Assembly: GCA_040954595.2 (NCBI GenBank) | Contig: CM082597.2 | Span: forward strand, 620,001-684,000 | Source: Balanoglossus misakiensis | Lineage: Eukaryota; Hemichordata | Length of the DNA stretch: 64,000 nt | Direction: 5' to 3' | In this document: positions 27,801 through 41,031 of the stretch, piece by piece | How positions within the stretch are numbered: position 1 is the stretch's first letter | Layout: each line of letters starts with the position of its first letter | Made by a program: the position numbers and the translations under genes | The notes under the pieces: model-generated | Seen by the model: the letters and a program-made list of their open reading frames with translations, nothing else | Database searches by the model: none | Told to the model about the DNA's origin: nothing

Positions 27801-30660
27801 TGAAATTTCGCGAAGTCGAAAATTGACATTTCTGGATGATTTTCATGAGCTATAACCCATGGTTTTTGTCGAAAAACCACCAAATTTTGAAATTTCGCGA
27901 AGTCGAAAAAATTGACATTTCTGGATGATTTTCATGAGCTATAACCCATGGTTTTTGTCGAAAAACCACCAAATTTTGAAATTTCGCGAAGTCGAAAAAT
28001 TGACATTTCTGGATGATTTTCATGAGCTATAACCCATGGTTTTTGTCGAAAAACCACCAAATTTTGAAATTTCGCGAAGTCGAAAAATTGACATTTCTGG
28101 ATGATTTTCATGAGCTATAACCCATGGTTTTTGTCGAAAAACCACCAAATTTTGAAATTTCGCGAAGTCGAAAAATTGACATTTCTGGATGATTTTCATG
28201 AGCTATAACCCATGGTTTTGTCGAAAAACCACCAAATTTTGAAATTTCGCGAAGTCGAAAAATTGACATTTCTGGATGATTTTCATGAGCTATAACCCAT
28301 GGTTTTTGTCGAAAAACCACCAAATTTTGAAATTTCGCGAAGTCGAAAAATTGACATTTCTGGATGATTTTCATGAGCTATAACCCATGGTTTTTGTCGA
28401 AAAACCACCAAATTTTGAAATTTCGCGAAGTCGAAAAATTGACATTTCTGGATGATTTTCATGAGCTATAACCCATGGTTTTTGTCGAAAAACCACCAAA
28501 TTTTGAAATTTCGCGAAGTCGAAAAATTGACATTTCTGGATGATTTTCATGAGCTATAACCCATGGTTTTTGTCGAAAAACCACCAAATTTTGAAATTTC
28601 GCGAAGTCGAAAAATTGACATTTCTGGATGATTTTCATGAGCTATAACCCATGGTTTTTGTCGAAAAACCACCAAATTTTGAAATTTCGCGAAGTCGAAA
28701 AATTGACATTTCTGGATGATTTTCATGAGCTATAACCCATGGTTTTTGTCGAAAAACCACCAAATTTTGAAATTTCGCGAAGTCGAAAAATTGACATTTC
28801 TGGATGATTTTCATGAGCTATAACCCATGGTTTTTGTCGAAAAACCACCAAATTTGAAATTTCGCGAAGTCGAAAAATTGACATTTCTGGATGATTTTCA
28901 TGAGCTATAACCCATGGTTTTTGTCGAAAAACCACCAAATTTTGAAATTTAGCGAAGTCGAAAAATTGACATTTCTGGATGATTTTCATGAGCTATAACC
29001 ATGGTTTTTGTCGAAAAACCACCAAATTTTGAAATTTCGCGAAGTCGAAAAATTGACATTTCTGGATGATTTTCATGAGCTATAACCCATGGTTTTTGTC
29101 GAAAAACCACCAAATTTTGAAATTTCGCGAAGTCGAAAAATTGACATTTCTGGATGATTTTCATGAGCTATAACCCATGGTTTTTGTCGAAAAACCACAA
29201 ATTTTGAAATTTCGCGAAGTCGAAAATTGACATTTCTGGATGATTTTCATGAGCTATAACCCATGGTTTTTGTCGAAAAACCACCAAATTTTGAAATTTC
29301 GCGAAGTCGAAAAATTGACATTTCTGGATGATTTTCATGAGCTATAACCCATGTTTTTGTCGAAAAACCACCAAATTTTGAAATTTCGCGAAGTCGAAAA
29401 ATTGACATTTCTGGATGATTTTCATGAGCTATAACCCATGGTTTTTGTCGAAAAACCACCAAATTTTGAAATTTCGCGAAGTCGAAAAATTGACATTTCT
29501 GGATGATTTCATGAGCTATAACCCATGGTTTTTGTCGAAAAACCACCAAATTTTGAAATTTCGCGAAGTCGAAAAATTGACATTTCTGGATGATTTTCAT
29601 GAGCTATAACCCATGGTTTTTGTCGAAAAACCACCAAATTTTGAAATTTCGCGAAGTCGAAAAATTGACATTTCTGGATGATTTTCATGAGCTATAACCC
29701 ATGGTTTTTGTCGAAAAACCACCAAATTTTGAAATTTCGCGAAGTCGAAAAATTGACATTTCTGGATGATTTTCATGAGCTATAACCCATGGTTTTTGTC
29801 GAAAAACCACCAAATTTTGAAATTTCGCGAAGTCGAAAAATTGACATTTCTGGATGATTTTCATGAGCTATAACCATGGTTTTTGTCGAAAAACCACCAA
29901 ATTTTGAAATTCGCGAAGTCCGAAAAATTGACATTTCTGGATGATTTTCTGAGCTATAACCCATGGTTTTTGTCGAAAAACCACCAAATTTTGAAATTTC
30001 GCGAAGTCGAAAATTGACATTTCTGGATGATTTTCATGAGCTATAACCCATGGTTTTTGTCGAAAAACCACAAATTTGAAATTTCGCGAAGTCGAAAAAT
30101 TGACATTTCTGGACGATTTTCATGAGCTATAACCCATGGTTTTGTCGGAAAAACCACCAAATTTTGAAATTTCGCGAAGTCGAAAAATTGACATTTCGGA
30201 TGATTTTCATGAGCTATAACCCATGGTTTTTGTCGAAAAACCACCAAATTTTGAAATTTCGCGAAGTCGAAAAATTGACATTTCTGGATGATTTTCATGA
30301 GCTATAACCCATGGTTTTTGTCGAAAAACCACCAATTTTGAAATTTCGCGAAGTCGAAAAATTGACATTTCTGGATGATTTTCATGAGCTATAACCCATG
30401 TTTTTGTCGAAAAACCACCAATTTTGAAATTTCGCGAAGTCGAAAAATTGACATTTCTGGATGATTTTCATGAGCTATAACCCATGGTTTTTGTCGAAAA
30501 ACCACCAAATTTTGAAATTTCGCGAAGTCGAAAAATTGACATTTCTGGATGATTTTCATGAGCTATAACCCATGGTTTTTGTCGAAAAACCACCAAATTT
30601 TGAAATTTCGCGAAGTCGAAAATTGACATTTCTGGATGATTTTCATGAGCTATAACCAAT
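18859..30660 (-). repeat. Satellite family A, 88-bp tandem array (block 2)
   Basis: About 134 monomers of the same 88-bp family and orientation as block 1. The first 2 kb after the gap is unusually rich in one-base insertions and deletions (for example GAGCTATTAACCC, TTTTATGTCG, GTCCGAAAAA). A truncated monomer lies at about 25,914-25,945. The block changes into family C inside the shared TTTTTGTCGAAAAACCAC box at about 30,660-30,680, without an orientation change. Confidence 0.97.
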
Positions 30661-33201
30661 GTTTTTGTCGAAAAACCACGAATCTTCGGACTTGCCTAAT
30701 TTCGAGATTTTCGGCCGTTTTGAACATTTTTCATGGGTTAACCATCATGGTTTTTGTCGAAAAACCACGAATTTTCGAGTTGCCGAATTTCGAGATTTTC
30801 GGCCGTTTTGAAAATTTTTCATGGGTTAACCATCATGGTTTTTGTCGAAAAACCACGAATTTTCGACTTGCCGAATTTCGAGATTTTCGGCCTTTTTGAA
30901 CATTTTTTATGGGTTAACCATCATGGTTTTTGTCGAAAAACCGCGAATTTTCAACTTGCCGAATTTCGAGATTTTCGGCCGATTTGAACATTTTTCATGG
31001 GTTAACCATCATGGTTTTTGTCGAAAAACCGCGAATTTTCAACTTGCCGAATTTCGAGATTTTCGGCCTTTTTGAACATTTTTCATGGGTTAACCATCAT
31101 GGTTTTTGTCGGAAAAACCACGAATTTTTCGACTTGCCGAATTTCGAGATTTCGGCCTTTTTGAACATTTTTCATGGTTAACCATCATGGTTTTTGTCGA
31201 AAAACCACGAATTTCGACTTGCCGAATTTCGAGATTTTCGCCTTTTTGAACATTTTCATGGGTTAACCATCATGGTTTTTGTCGGAAAACCACGAATTTT
31301 CGACTTGCCGAATTTCGAGATTTTCGGCCTTTTTGACATTTTTCATGGGTTAACCATCATGGTTTTGTTGAAAAACCACGAATTTTCGACTTGCCGAATT
31401 TCGAGATTTTCGGCCGATTTGAACATTTTTCATGGGTTAACCATCATGGTTTTTGTCGAAAAACCACGAATTTTCGACTTGCCCAATTTCGAGATTTTCG
31501 GCCTTTTTGAACATTTTTCATGGTTTAACCATCATGGTTTTTGTCGAAAAACCACGAATTTTCGACTTGCCGTTTTTCGAGATTTTCGGCCGATTTGAAC
31601 ATTTTTCATGGGTTAACCATCATGGTTTTGTCGAAAAACCACGAATTTTCGAGTTGCCGAATTTCGAGATTTTCGGCCTTTTTGAACATTTTTCATGGGT
31701 TAACCATCATGGTTTTTGTCGAAAAACCACGAATTTTCGACTTGCCGAATTTCGAGATTTTCGGCCTTTTTGAACATTTTTCATGGGTTAACCATCATGG
31801 TTTTTGTCGAAAAACCACGAATTTTCGACTTGCCGAATTTCGAGATTTTCGGCCGATTTGAACATTTTTCATGGGTTAACCATCATGGTTTTTGTCGAAA
31901 AACCACGAATTTTCGACTTGCCGAATTTCGAGATTTTCGGCCTTTTTGAACATTTTTCATGGGTTAACCATCATGGTTTTTGTCTAAAAACCACGAATTT
32001 TCGAGTTGCCGAATTTCGAGATTTTCGGCCGATTTGAACATTTTTCATGGGTTAACCATCATGGTTTTTGTCGAAAAACCGCGAATTTTCGAGTTGCCGA
32101 ATTTCGAGATTTTCGGCCGATTTGAACATTTTTCATGGGTTAACCATCATGGTTTTTGTCGAAAAACCGCGAATTTTCGAGTTGCCGAATTTCGAGATTT
32201 TCGGCCGATTTGAACATTTTTCATGGGTTAACCATCATGGTTTTTGTCGAAAAACCGCGAATTTTCGAGTTGCCGAATTTCGAGATTTTGAACATTTTTC
32301 ATGGGTTAACCATCATGGTTTTTGTCGAAAAACCACGAATTTTCGACTTGCCGAATTTCGAGATTTTCGGCCTTTTTGAACATTTTTCATGGGTTAACCA
32401 TCATGGTTTTTGTTGAAAAACCACGAATTTTCGACTTGCCGAATTTCGAGATTTTCGGCCGATTTGAACATTTTTCATGGGTTAACCATCATGGTTTTTG
32501 TCGAAAAACCGCGAATTTTCGAGTTGCCGAATTTCGAGATTTTCGGCCGATTTGAACATTTTTCATGGGTTAACCATCATGGTTTTCGTCGAAAAACCGC
32601 GAATTTTCGAGTTGCCGAATTTCGAGATTTTCGGCCGATTTGAACATTTTTCATGGGTTAACCATCATGGTTTTCGTCGAAAAACCGCGAATTTTCGAGT
32701 TGCCGAATTTCGAGATTTTCGGCCGATTTGAACATTTTTCATGGGTTAACCATCATGGTTTTTGTCGAAAAACCGCGAATTTTCGAGTTGCCGAATTTCG
32801 AGATTTTCGGCCGATTTGAACATTTTTCATGGGTTAACCATCATGGTTTTTGTCGAAAAACCGCGAATTTTCGAGTTGCCGAATTTCGAGATTTTCGGCC
32901 GATTTGAACATTTTTCATGGGTTAACCATCATGGTTTTTGTCGAAAAACCGCGAATTTTCGAGTTGCCGAATTTCGAGATTTTCGGCCGATTTGAACATT
33001 TTTCATGGGTTAACCATCATGGTTTTTGTCGAAAAACCGCGAATTTTCGAGTTGCCGAATTTCGAGATTTTCGGCCGATTTGAACATTTTTCATGGGTTA
33101 ACCATCATGGTTTTTGTCGAAAAACCGCGAATTTTCGAGTTGCCGAATTTCGAGATTTTCGGCCGATTTGAACATTTTTCATGGGTTAACCATCATGGTT
33201 T

Positions 33202-35049
33202 TTGTCGAAAAACCACGAATTTTCGACTTGCCGAATTTCGAGATTTTCGGCCGATTTGAACATTTTTCATGGGTTAACCATCATGGTTTTTGTCGAAAAA
33301 CCACGAATTTTCGAGTTGCCGTTTTTCGAGATTTTCGGCCGATTTGAACATTTTTCATGGGTTAACCATCATGGTTTTTGTCGAAAAACCACGAATTTTC
33401 GACTTGCCGAATTTCGAGATTTTCGGCCTTTTTGAACATTTTTCATGGGTTAACCATCATGGTTTTTGTCGAAAAACCACGAATTTTCGACTTGCCGAAT
33501 TTCGAGATTTTCGGCCGATTTGAACATTTTTCATGGGTTAACCATCATGGTTTTTGTCGAAAAACCGCGAATTTTCGAGTTGCCGAATTTCGAGATTTTC
33601 GGCCGATTTGAACATTTTTCATGGGTTAACCATCATGGTTTTTGTCGAAAAACCGCGAATTTTCGAGTTGCCGAATTTCGAGATTTTCGGCCGATTTGAA
33701 CATTTTTCATGGGTTAACCATCATGGTTTTTGTCTAAAAACCACGGATTTTCGAGTTGCCGAATTTCGAGATTTTCGGCCGATTTGAACATTTTTCATGG
33801 GTTAACCATCATGGTTTTTGTCGAAAAACCGCGAATTTTCGAGTTGCCGAATTTCGAGATTTTCGGCCGATTTGAACATTTTTCATGGGTTAACCATCAT
33901 GGTTTTTGTCGAAAAACCGCGAATTTTCGAGTTGCCGAATTTCGAGATTTTCGGCCGATTTGAACATTTTTCATGGGTTAACCATCATGGTTTTTGTCGA
34001 AAAACCGCGAATTTTCGAGTTGCCGAATTTCGAGATTTTCGGCCTTTTTGAACATTTTTCATGGGTTAACCATCATGGTTTTTGTCGAAAAACCGCGAAT
34101 TTTCGAGTTGCCGAATTTCGAGATTTTCGGCCGATTTGAACATTTTTCATGGGTTAACCATCATGGTTTTTGTCGAAAAACCGCGAATTTTCGAGTTGCC
34201 GAATTTCGAGATTTTCGGCCGATTTGAACATTTTTCATGGGTTAACCATCATGGTTTTCGTCGAAAAACCGCGAATTTTCGAGTTGCCGAATTTCGAGAT
34301 TTTCGGCCGATTTGAACATTTTTCATGGGTTAACCATCATGGTTTTTGTCGAAAAACCACGAATTTTCGAGTTGCCGAATTTCGAGATTTTCGGCCGATT
34401 TGAACATTTTTCATGGGTTAACCATCATGGTTTTTGTCGAAAAACCGCGAATTTTCGACTTGCCGAATTTCGAGATTTTCGGCCTTTTTGAACATTTTTC
34501 ATGGGTTAACCATCATGGTTTTTGTCGAAAAACCGCGAATTTTCGAGTTGCCGAATTTCGAGATTTTCGGCCTTTTTGAACATTTTTCATGGGTTAACCA
34601 TCATGGTTTTTGTTGAAAAACCACGAATTTTCGACTTGCCGAATTTCGAGATTTTCGGCCGATTTGAACATTTTTCATGGGTTAACCATCATGGTTTTTG
34701 TCGAAAAACCGCGAATTTTCGACTTGCCGAATTTCGAGATTTTCGGCCGATTTGAACATTTTTCATGGGTTAACCATCATGGTTTTTGTCGAAAAACCGC
34801 GAATTTTCGAGTTGACGAATTTCGAGATTTTCGGCCGATTTGAACATTTTTCATGGGTTAACCATCATGGTTTTCGTCGAAAAACCGCGAATTTTCGAGT
34901 TGCCGAATTTCGAGATTTTCGGCCGTTTTGAACATTTTTCATGGGTTAACCATCATGGTTTTCGTCGAAAAACCGCGAATTTTCGAGTTGCCGAATTTCG
35001 AGATTTTCGGCCGATTTGAACATTTTTCATGGGTTAACCATCATGGTTT
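33202..35049. repeat. Higher-order unit in C: 21 monomers, 1,848 bp, partly repeated from 35,050
   Basis: The run of marked monomers starting at 33,202 (CCACGAA/CTTGCC, the CCGTTTTTCGAG variant, GGCCTTTTTG, and TCTAAAAACCACGGATTT near 33,733) recurs in the same order from 35,050, offset by 1,848 bp (21 x 88). The match holds for about 600 bp and then diverges into a different order of variants. Confidence 0.8.
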
Positions 35050-38000
35050 TTGTCGAAAAACCACGAATTTTCGACTTGCCGAATTTCGAGATTTTCGGCC
35101 GATTTGAACATTTTTCATGGGTTAACCATCATGGTTTTTGTCGAAAAACCACGAATTTTCGAGTTGCCGTTTTTCGAGATTTTCGGCCGATTTGAACATT
35201 TTTCATGGGTTAACCATCATGGTTTTTGTCGAAAAACCACGAATTTTCGACTTGCCGAATTTCGAGATTTTCGGCCTTTTTGAACATTTTTCATGGGTTA
35301 ACCATCATGGTTTTTGTCGAAAAACCACGAATTTTCGACTTGCCGAATTTCGAGATTTTCGGCCGATTTGAACATTTTTCATGGGTTAACCATCATGGTT
35401 TTTGTCGAAAAACCGCGAATTTTCGAGTTGCCGAATTTCGAGATTTTCGGCCGATTTGAACATTTTTCATGGGTTAACCATCATGGTTTTTGTCGAAAAA
35501 CCGCGAATTTTCGAGTTGCCGAATTTCGAGATTTTCGGCCGATTTGAACATTTTTCATGGGTTAACCATCATGGTTTTTGTCTAAAAACCACGGATTTTC
35601 GAGTTGCCGAATTTCGAGATTTTCGGCCGATTTGAACATTTTTCATGGGTTAACCATCATGGTTTTTGTCGAAAAACCGCGAATTTTCGAGTTGCCGAAT
35701 TTCGAGATTTTCGGCCGATTTGAACATTTTTCATGGGTTAACCATCATGGTTTTTGTCGAAAAACCGCGAATTTTCGACTTGCCGAATTTCGAGATTTTC
35801 GGCCTTTTTGAACATTTTTCATGGGTTAACCATCATGGTTTTTGTCGAAAAACCGCGAATTTTCGACTTGCCGAATTTCGAGATTTTCGGCCTTTTTGAA
35901 CATTTTTCATGGGTTAACCATCATGGTTTTTGTCGAAAAACCACGAATTTTCGACTTGCCGAATTTCGAGATTTTCGGCCGATTTGAACATTTTTCATGG
36001 GTTAACCATCATGGTTTTTGTCGAAAAACCGCGAATTTTCGACTTGCCGAATTTCGAGATTTTCGGCCGATTTGAACATTTTTCATGGGTTAACCATCAT
36101 GGTTTTTGTCGAAAAACCGCGAATTTTCGAGTTGCCGAATTTCGAGATTTTCGGCCGATTTGAACATTTTTCAGGGGTTAACCATCATGGTTTTCGTCGA
36201 AAAACCGCGAATTTTCGAGTTGCCGAATTTCGAGATTTTCGGCCGTTTTGAACATTTTTCATGGGTTAACCATCATGGTTTTTGTCGAAAAACCGCGAAT
36301 TTTCGAGTTGCCGAATTTCGAGATTTTCGGCCGTTTTGAACATTTTTCATGGGTTAACCATCATGGTTTTTGTCGAAAAACCGCGAATTTTCGAGTTGCC
36401 GAATTTCGAGATTTTCGGCCGTTTTGAACATTTTTCATGGGTTGACAATCATGGTTTTTGTCGAAAAACCGCGAATTTTCGAGTTGCCGAATTTCGAGAT
36501 TTTCGGCCGATTTGAACATTTTTCATGGGTTAACCATCATGGTTTTTGTCGAAAAACCGCGAATTTTCGAGTTGCCGAATTTCGAGATTTTTGGCCGATT
36601 TGAACATTTTTCATGGGTTAACCATCATGGTTTTTGTCGAAAAACCGCGAATTTTCGAGTTGCCGAATTTCGAGATTTTCGGCCGATTTGAACATTTTTC
36701 ATGGGTTAACCATCATGGTTTTTGTCGAAAAACCGCGAATTTTCGAGTTGCCGAATTTCGAGATTTTCGGCCGATTTGAACATTTTTCATGGGTTAACCA
36801 TCATGGTTTTTGTCGAAAAACCGCGAATTTTCGAGTTGCCGAATTTCGAGATTTTCGGCCGATTTGAACATTTTTCATGGGTTAACCATCATGGTTTTTG
36901 TCGAAAAACCGCGAATTTTCGAGTTGCCGAATTTCGAGATTTTCGGCCGTTTTGAACATTTTTCATGGGTTAACCATCATGGTTTTTGTCGAAAAACCGC
37001 GAATTTTCGAGTTGCCGAATTTCGAGATTTTCGGCCGTTTTGAACATTTTTCATGGGTTAACCATCATGGTTTTTGTCGAAAAACCGCGAATTTTCGAGT
37101 TGCCGAATTTCGAGATTTTCGGCCGATTTGAACATTTTTCATGGGTTAACCATCATGGTTTTTGTCGAAAAACCGCGAATTTTCGAGTTGCCGAATTTCG
37201 AGATTTTCGGCCGATTTGAACATTTTTCATGGGTTAACCATCATGGTTTTTGTCGAAAAACCGCGAATTTTCGAGTTGCCGAATTTCGAGATTTTCGGCC
37301 GTTTTGAACATTTTTCATGGGTTAACCATCATGGTTTTTGTCGAAAAACCGCGAATTTTCGAGTTGCCGAATTTCGAGATTTTCGGCCGTTTTGAACATT
37401 TTTCATGGGTTAACCATCATGGTTTTTGTCGAAAAACCGCGAATTTTCGAGTTGCCGAATTTCGAGATTTTCGGCCGATTTGAACATTTTTCATGGGTTA
37501 ACCATCATGGTTTTTGTCGAAAAACCGCGAATTTTCGAGTTGCCGAATTTCGAGATTTTCGGCCGATTTGAACATTTTTCATGGGTTAACCATCATGGTT
37601 TTTGTCGAAAAACCGCGAATTTTCGAGTTGCCGAATTTCGAGATTTTCGGCCGTTTTGAACATTTTTCATGGGTTAACCATCATGGTTTTTGTCGAAAAA
37701 CCGCGAATTTTCGAGTTGCCGAATTTCGAGATTTTCGGCCGATTTGAACATTTTTCATGGGTTAACCATCATGGTTTTTGTCGAAAAACCGCGAATTTTC
37801 GAGTTGCCGAATTTCGAGATTTTCGGCCGATTTGAACATTTTTCATGGGTTAACCATCATGGTTTTTGTCGAAAAACCGCGAATTTTCGAGTTGCCGAAT
37901 TTCGAGATTTTCGGCCGATTTGAACATTTTTCATGGGTTAACCATCATGGTTTTTGTCGAAAAACCGCGAATTTTCGAGTTGCCGAATTTCGAGATTTTC

Positions 38001-39447
38001 GGCCGATTTGAACATTTTTCATGGGTTAACCATCATGGTTTTTGTCGAAAAACCGCGAATTTTCGAGTTGCCGAATTTCGAGATTTTCGGCCGATTTGAA
38101 CATTTTTCATGGGTTAACCATCATGGTTTTCGTCGAAAAACCGCGAATTTTCGAATTGCCGAATTTCGAGATTTTCGGCCGATTTGAACATTTTTCATGG
38201 GTTAACCATCATGGTTTTTGTCGAAAAACCGCGAATTTTCGAGTTGCCGAATTTCGAGATTTTCGGCCGTTTTGAACATTTTTCATGGGTTAACCATCAT
38301 GGTTTTTGTCGAAAAACCGCGAATTTTCGAGTTGCCGAATTTCGAGATTTTCGGCCGATTTGAACATTTTTCATGGGTTAACCATCATGGTTTTTGTCGA
38401 AAAACCGCGAATTTTCGAGTTGCCGAATTTCGAGATTTTCGGCCGATTTGAACATTTTTCATGGGTTAACCATCATGGTTTTCGTCGAAAAACCGCGAAT
38501 TTTCGAGTTGCCGAATTTCGAGATTTTCGGCCGATTTGAACATTTTTCATGGGTTAACCATCATGGTTTTCGTCGAAAAACCGCGAATTTTCGAGTTGCC
38601 GAATTTCGAGATTTTCGGCCCATTTGAACATTTTTCATGGGTTAACCATCATGGGTTTCGTCGAAAAACCGCGAATTTTCGAGTTGCCGAATTTCGAGAT
38701 TTTCGGCCGATTTGAACATTTTTCATGGGAACCATCATGGTTTTCGTCGAAAAACCGCGAATTTTCGAGTTGCCGAATTTCGAGATTTTCGGCCGATTTG
38801 AACATTTTTCATGGGTTAACCATCATGGTTTTCGTCGAAAAACCGCGAATTTTCGAGTTGCCGAATTTCGAGATTTTCGGCGGATTTGAACATTTTTTAT
38901 GGGTTAACCATCATGGTTTTTGTCGAAAAACCGCGAATTTTCGAGTTGCCGAATTTCGAGATTTTCGGCCGATTTGAACATTTTTCATGGGTTAACCATC
39001 ATGGTTTTTGTCGAAAAACCGCGAATTTTCGAGTTGCCGAATTTCGAGATTTTCGGCCGATTTGAACATTTTTCATGGGTTAACCATCATGGTTTTTGTC
39101 GAAAAACCGCGAATTTTCGAGTTGCCGAATTTCGAGATTTTCGGCCGATTTGAACATTTTTCATGGGTTAACCATCATGGTTTTTGTCGAAAAACCGCGA
39201 ATTTTCGAGTTGCCGAATTTCGAGATTTTCGGCCGATTTGAACATTTTTCATGGGTTAACCATCATGGTTTTTGTCGAAAAACCGCGAATTTTCGAGTTG
39301 CCGAATTTCGAGATTTTCGGCCGATTTGAACATTTTTCATGGGTTAACCATCATGGTTTTTGTCGAAAAACCGCGAATTTTCGAGTTGCCGAATTTCAAG
39401 ATTTTCGGCCGATTTGAACATTTTTCATGGGTTAACCATCATGGTTT

Positions 39448-41031
39448 TTGTCGAAAAACCGCGAATTTTCGAGTTGCCGAATTTCGAGATTTTCGGCCGA
39501 TTTGAACATTTTTCATGGGTTAACCATCATGGTTTTTGTCGAAAAACCGCGAATTTTCGAGTTGCCGAATTTCGAGATTTTCGGCCGATTTGAACATTTT
39601 TCATGGGTTAACCATCATGGTTTTTGTCGAAAAACCGCGAATTTTCGAGTTGCCGAATTTCGAGATTTTCGGCCGTTTTGAACATTTTTCATGGGTTAAC
39701 CATCATGGTTTTTGTCGAAAAACCGCGAATTTTCGAGTTGCCGAATTTCGAGATTTTCGGCCGTTTTGAACATTTTTCATGGGTTAACCATCATGGTTTT
39801 TGTCGAAAAACCGCGAATTTTCGAGTTGCCGAATTTCGAGATTTTCGGCCGATTTGAACATTTTTCATGGGTTAACCATCATGGTTTTTGTCGAAAAACC
39901 GCGAATTTTCGAGTTGCCGAATTTCGAGATTTTCGGCCGATTTGAACATTTTTCATGGGTTAACCATCATGGTTTTTGTCGAAAAACCGCGAATTTTCGA
40001 GTTGCCGAATTTCGAGATTTTCGGCCGATTTGAACATTTTTCATGGGTTAACCATCATGGTTTTCGTCGAAAAACCGCGAATTTTCGAGTTGCCGAATTT
40101 CGAGATTTTCGGCCGATTTGAACATTTTTCATGGGTTAACCATCATGGTTTTCGTCGAAAAACCGCGAATTTTCGAGTTGCCGAATTTCGAGATTTTCGG
40201 CCGATTTGAACATTTTTCATGGGTTAACCATCATGGTTTTCGTCGAAAAACCGCGAATTTTCGAGTTGCCGAATTTCGAGATTTTCGGCCGATTTGAACA
40301 TTTTTCATGGGTTAACCATCATGGTTTTCGTCGAAAAACCGCGAATTTTCGAGTTGCCGAATTTCGAGATTTTCGGCCGATTTGAACATTTTTCATGGGT
40401 TAACCATCATGGTTTTCGTCGAAAAACCGCGAATTTTCGAGTTGCCGAATTTCGAGATTTTCGGCCGATTTGAACATTTTTCATGGGTTAACCATCATGG
40501 TTTTCGTCGAAAAACCGCGAATTTTCGAGTTGCCGAATTTCGAGATTTTCGGCCGATTTGAACATTTTTCATGGGTTAACCATCATGGTTTTCGTCGAAA
40601 AACCGCGAATTTTCGAGTTGCCGAATTTCGAGATTTTCGGCCGATTTGAACATTTTTCATGGGTTAACCATCATGGTTTTTGTCGAAAAACCGCGAATTT
40701 TCGAGTTGCCGAATTTCGAGATTTTCGGCCGATTTGAACATTTTTCATGGGTTAACCATCATGGTTTTCGTCGAAAAACCGCGAATTTTCGAGTTGCCGA
40801 ATTTCGAGATTTTCGGCCGATTTGAACATTTTTCATGGGTTAACCATCATGGTTTTTGTCGAAAAACCGCGAATTTTCGAGTTGCCGAATTTCGAGATTT
40901 TCGGCCGATTTGAACATTTTTCATGGGTTAACCATCATGGTTTTCGTCGAAAAACCGCGAATTTTCGAGTTGCCGAATTTCGAGATTTTCGGCCGATTTG
41001 AACATTTTTCATGGGTTAACCATCATGGTTT
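39448..41031. repeat. Higher-order unit in C: 18 monomers, 1,584 bp, partly repeated from 41,032
   Basis: The monomer series with two consecutive GGCCGTTTTG variants followed by GGCCGATTTG and then TTTTCGTC variants occurs at 39,448-40,209 and again at 41,032-41,793, offset by 1,584 bp (18 x 88). A shorter 4-monomer (352-bp) periodicity of paired GGCCGTTTTG variants is visible at about 36.9-37.5 kb. Confidence 0.75.
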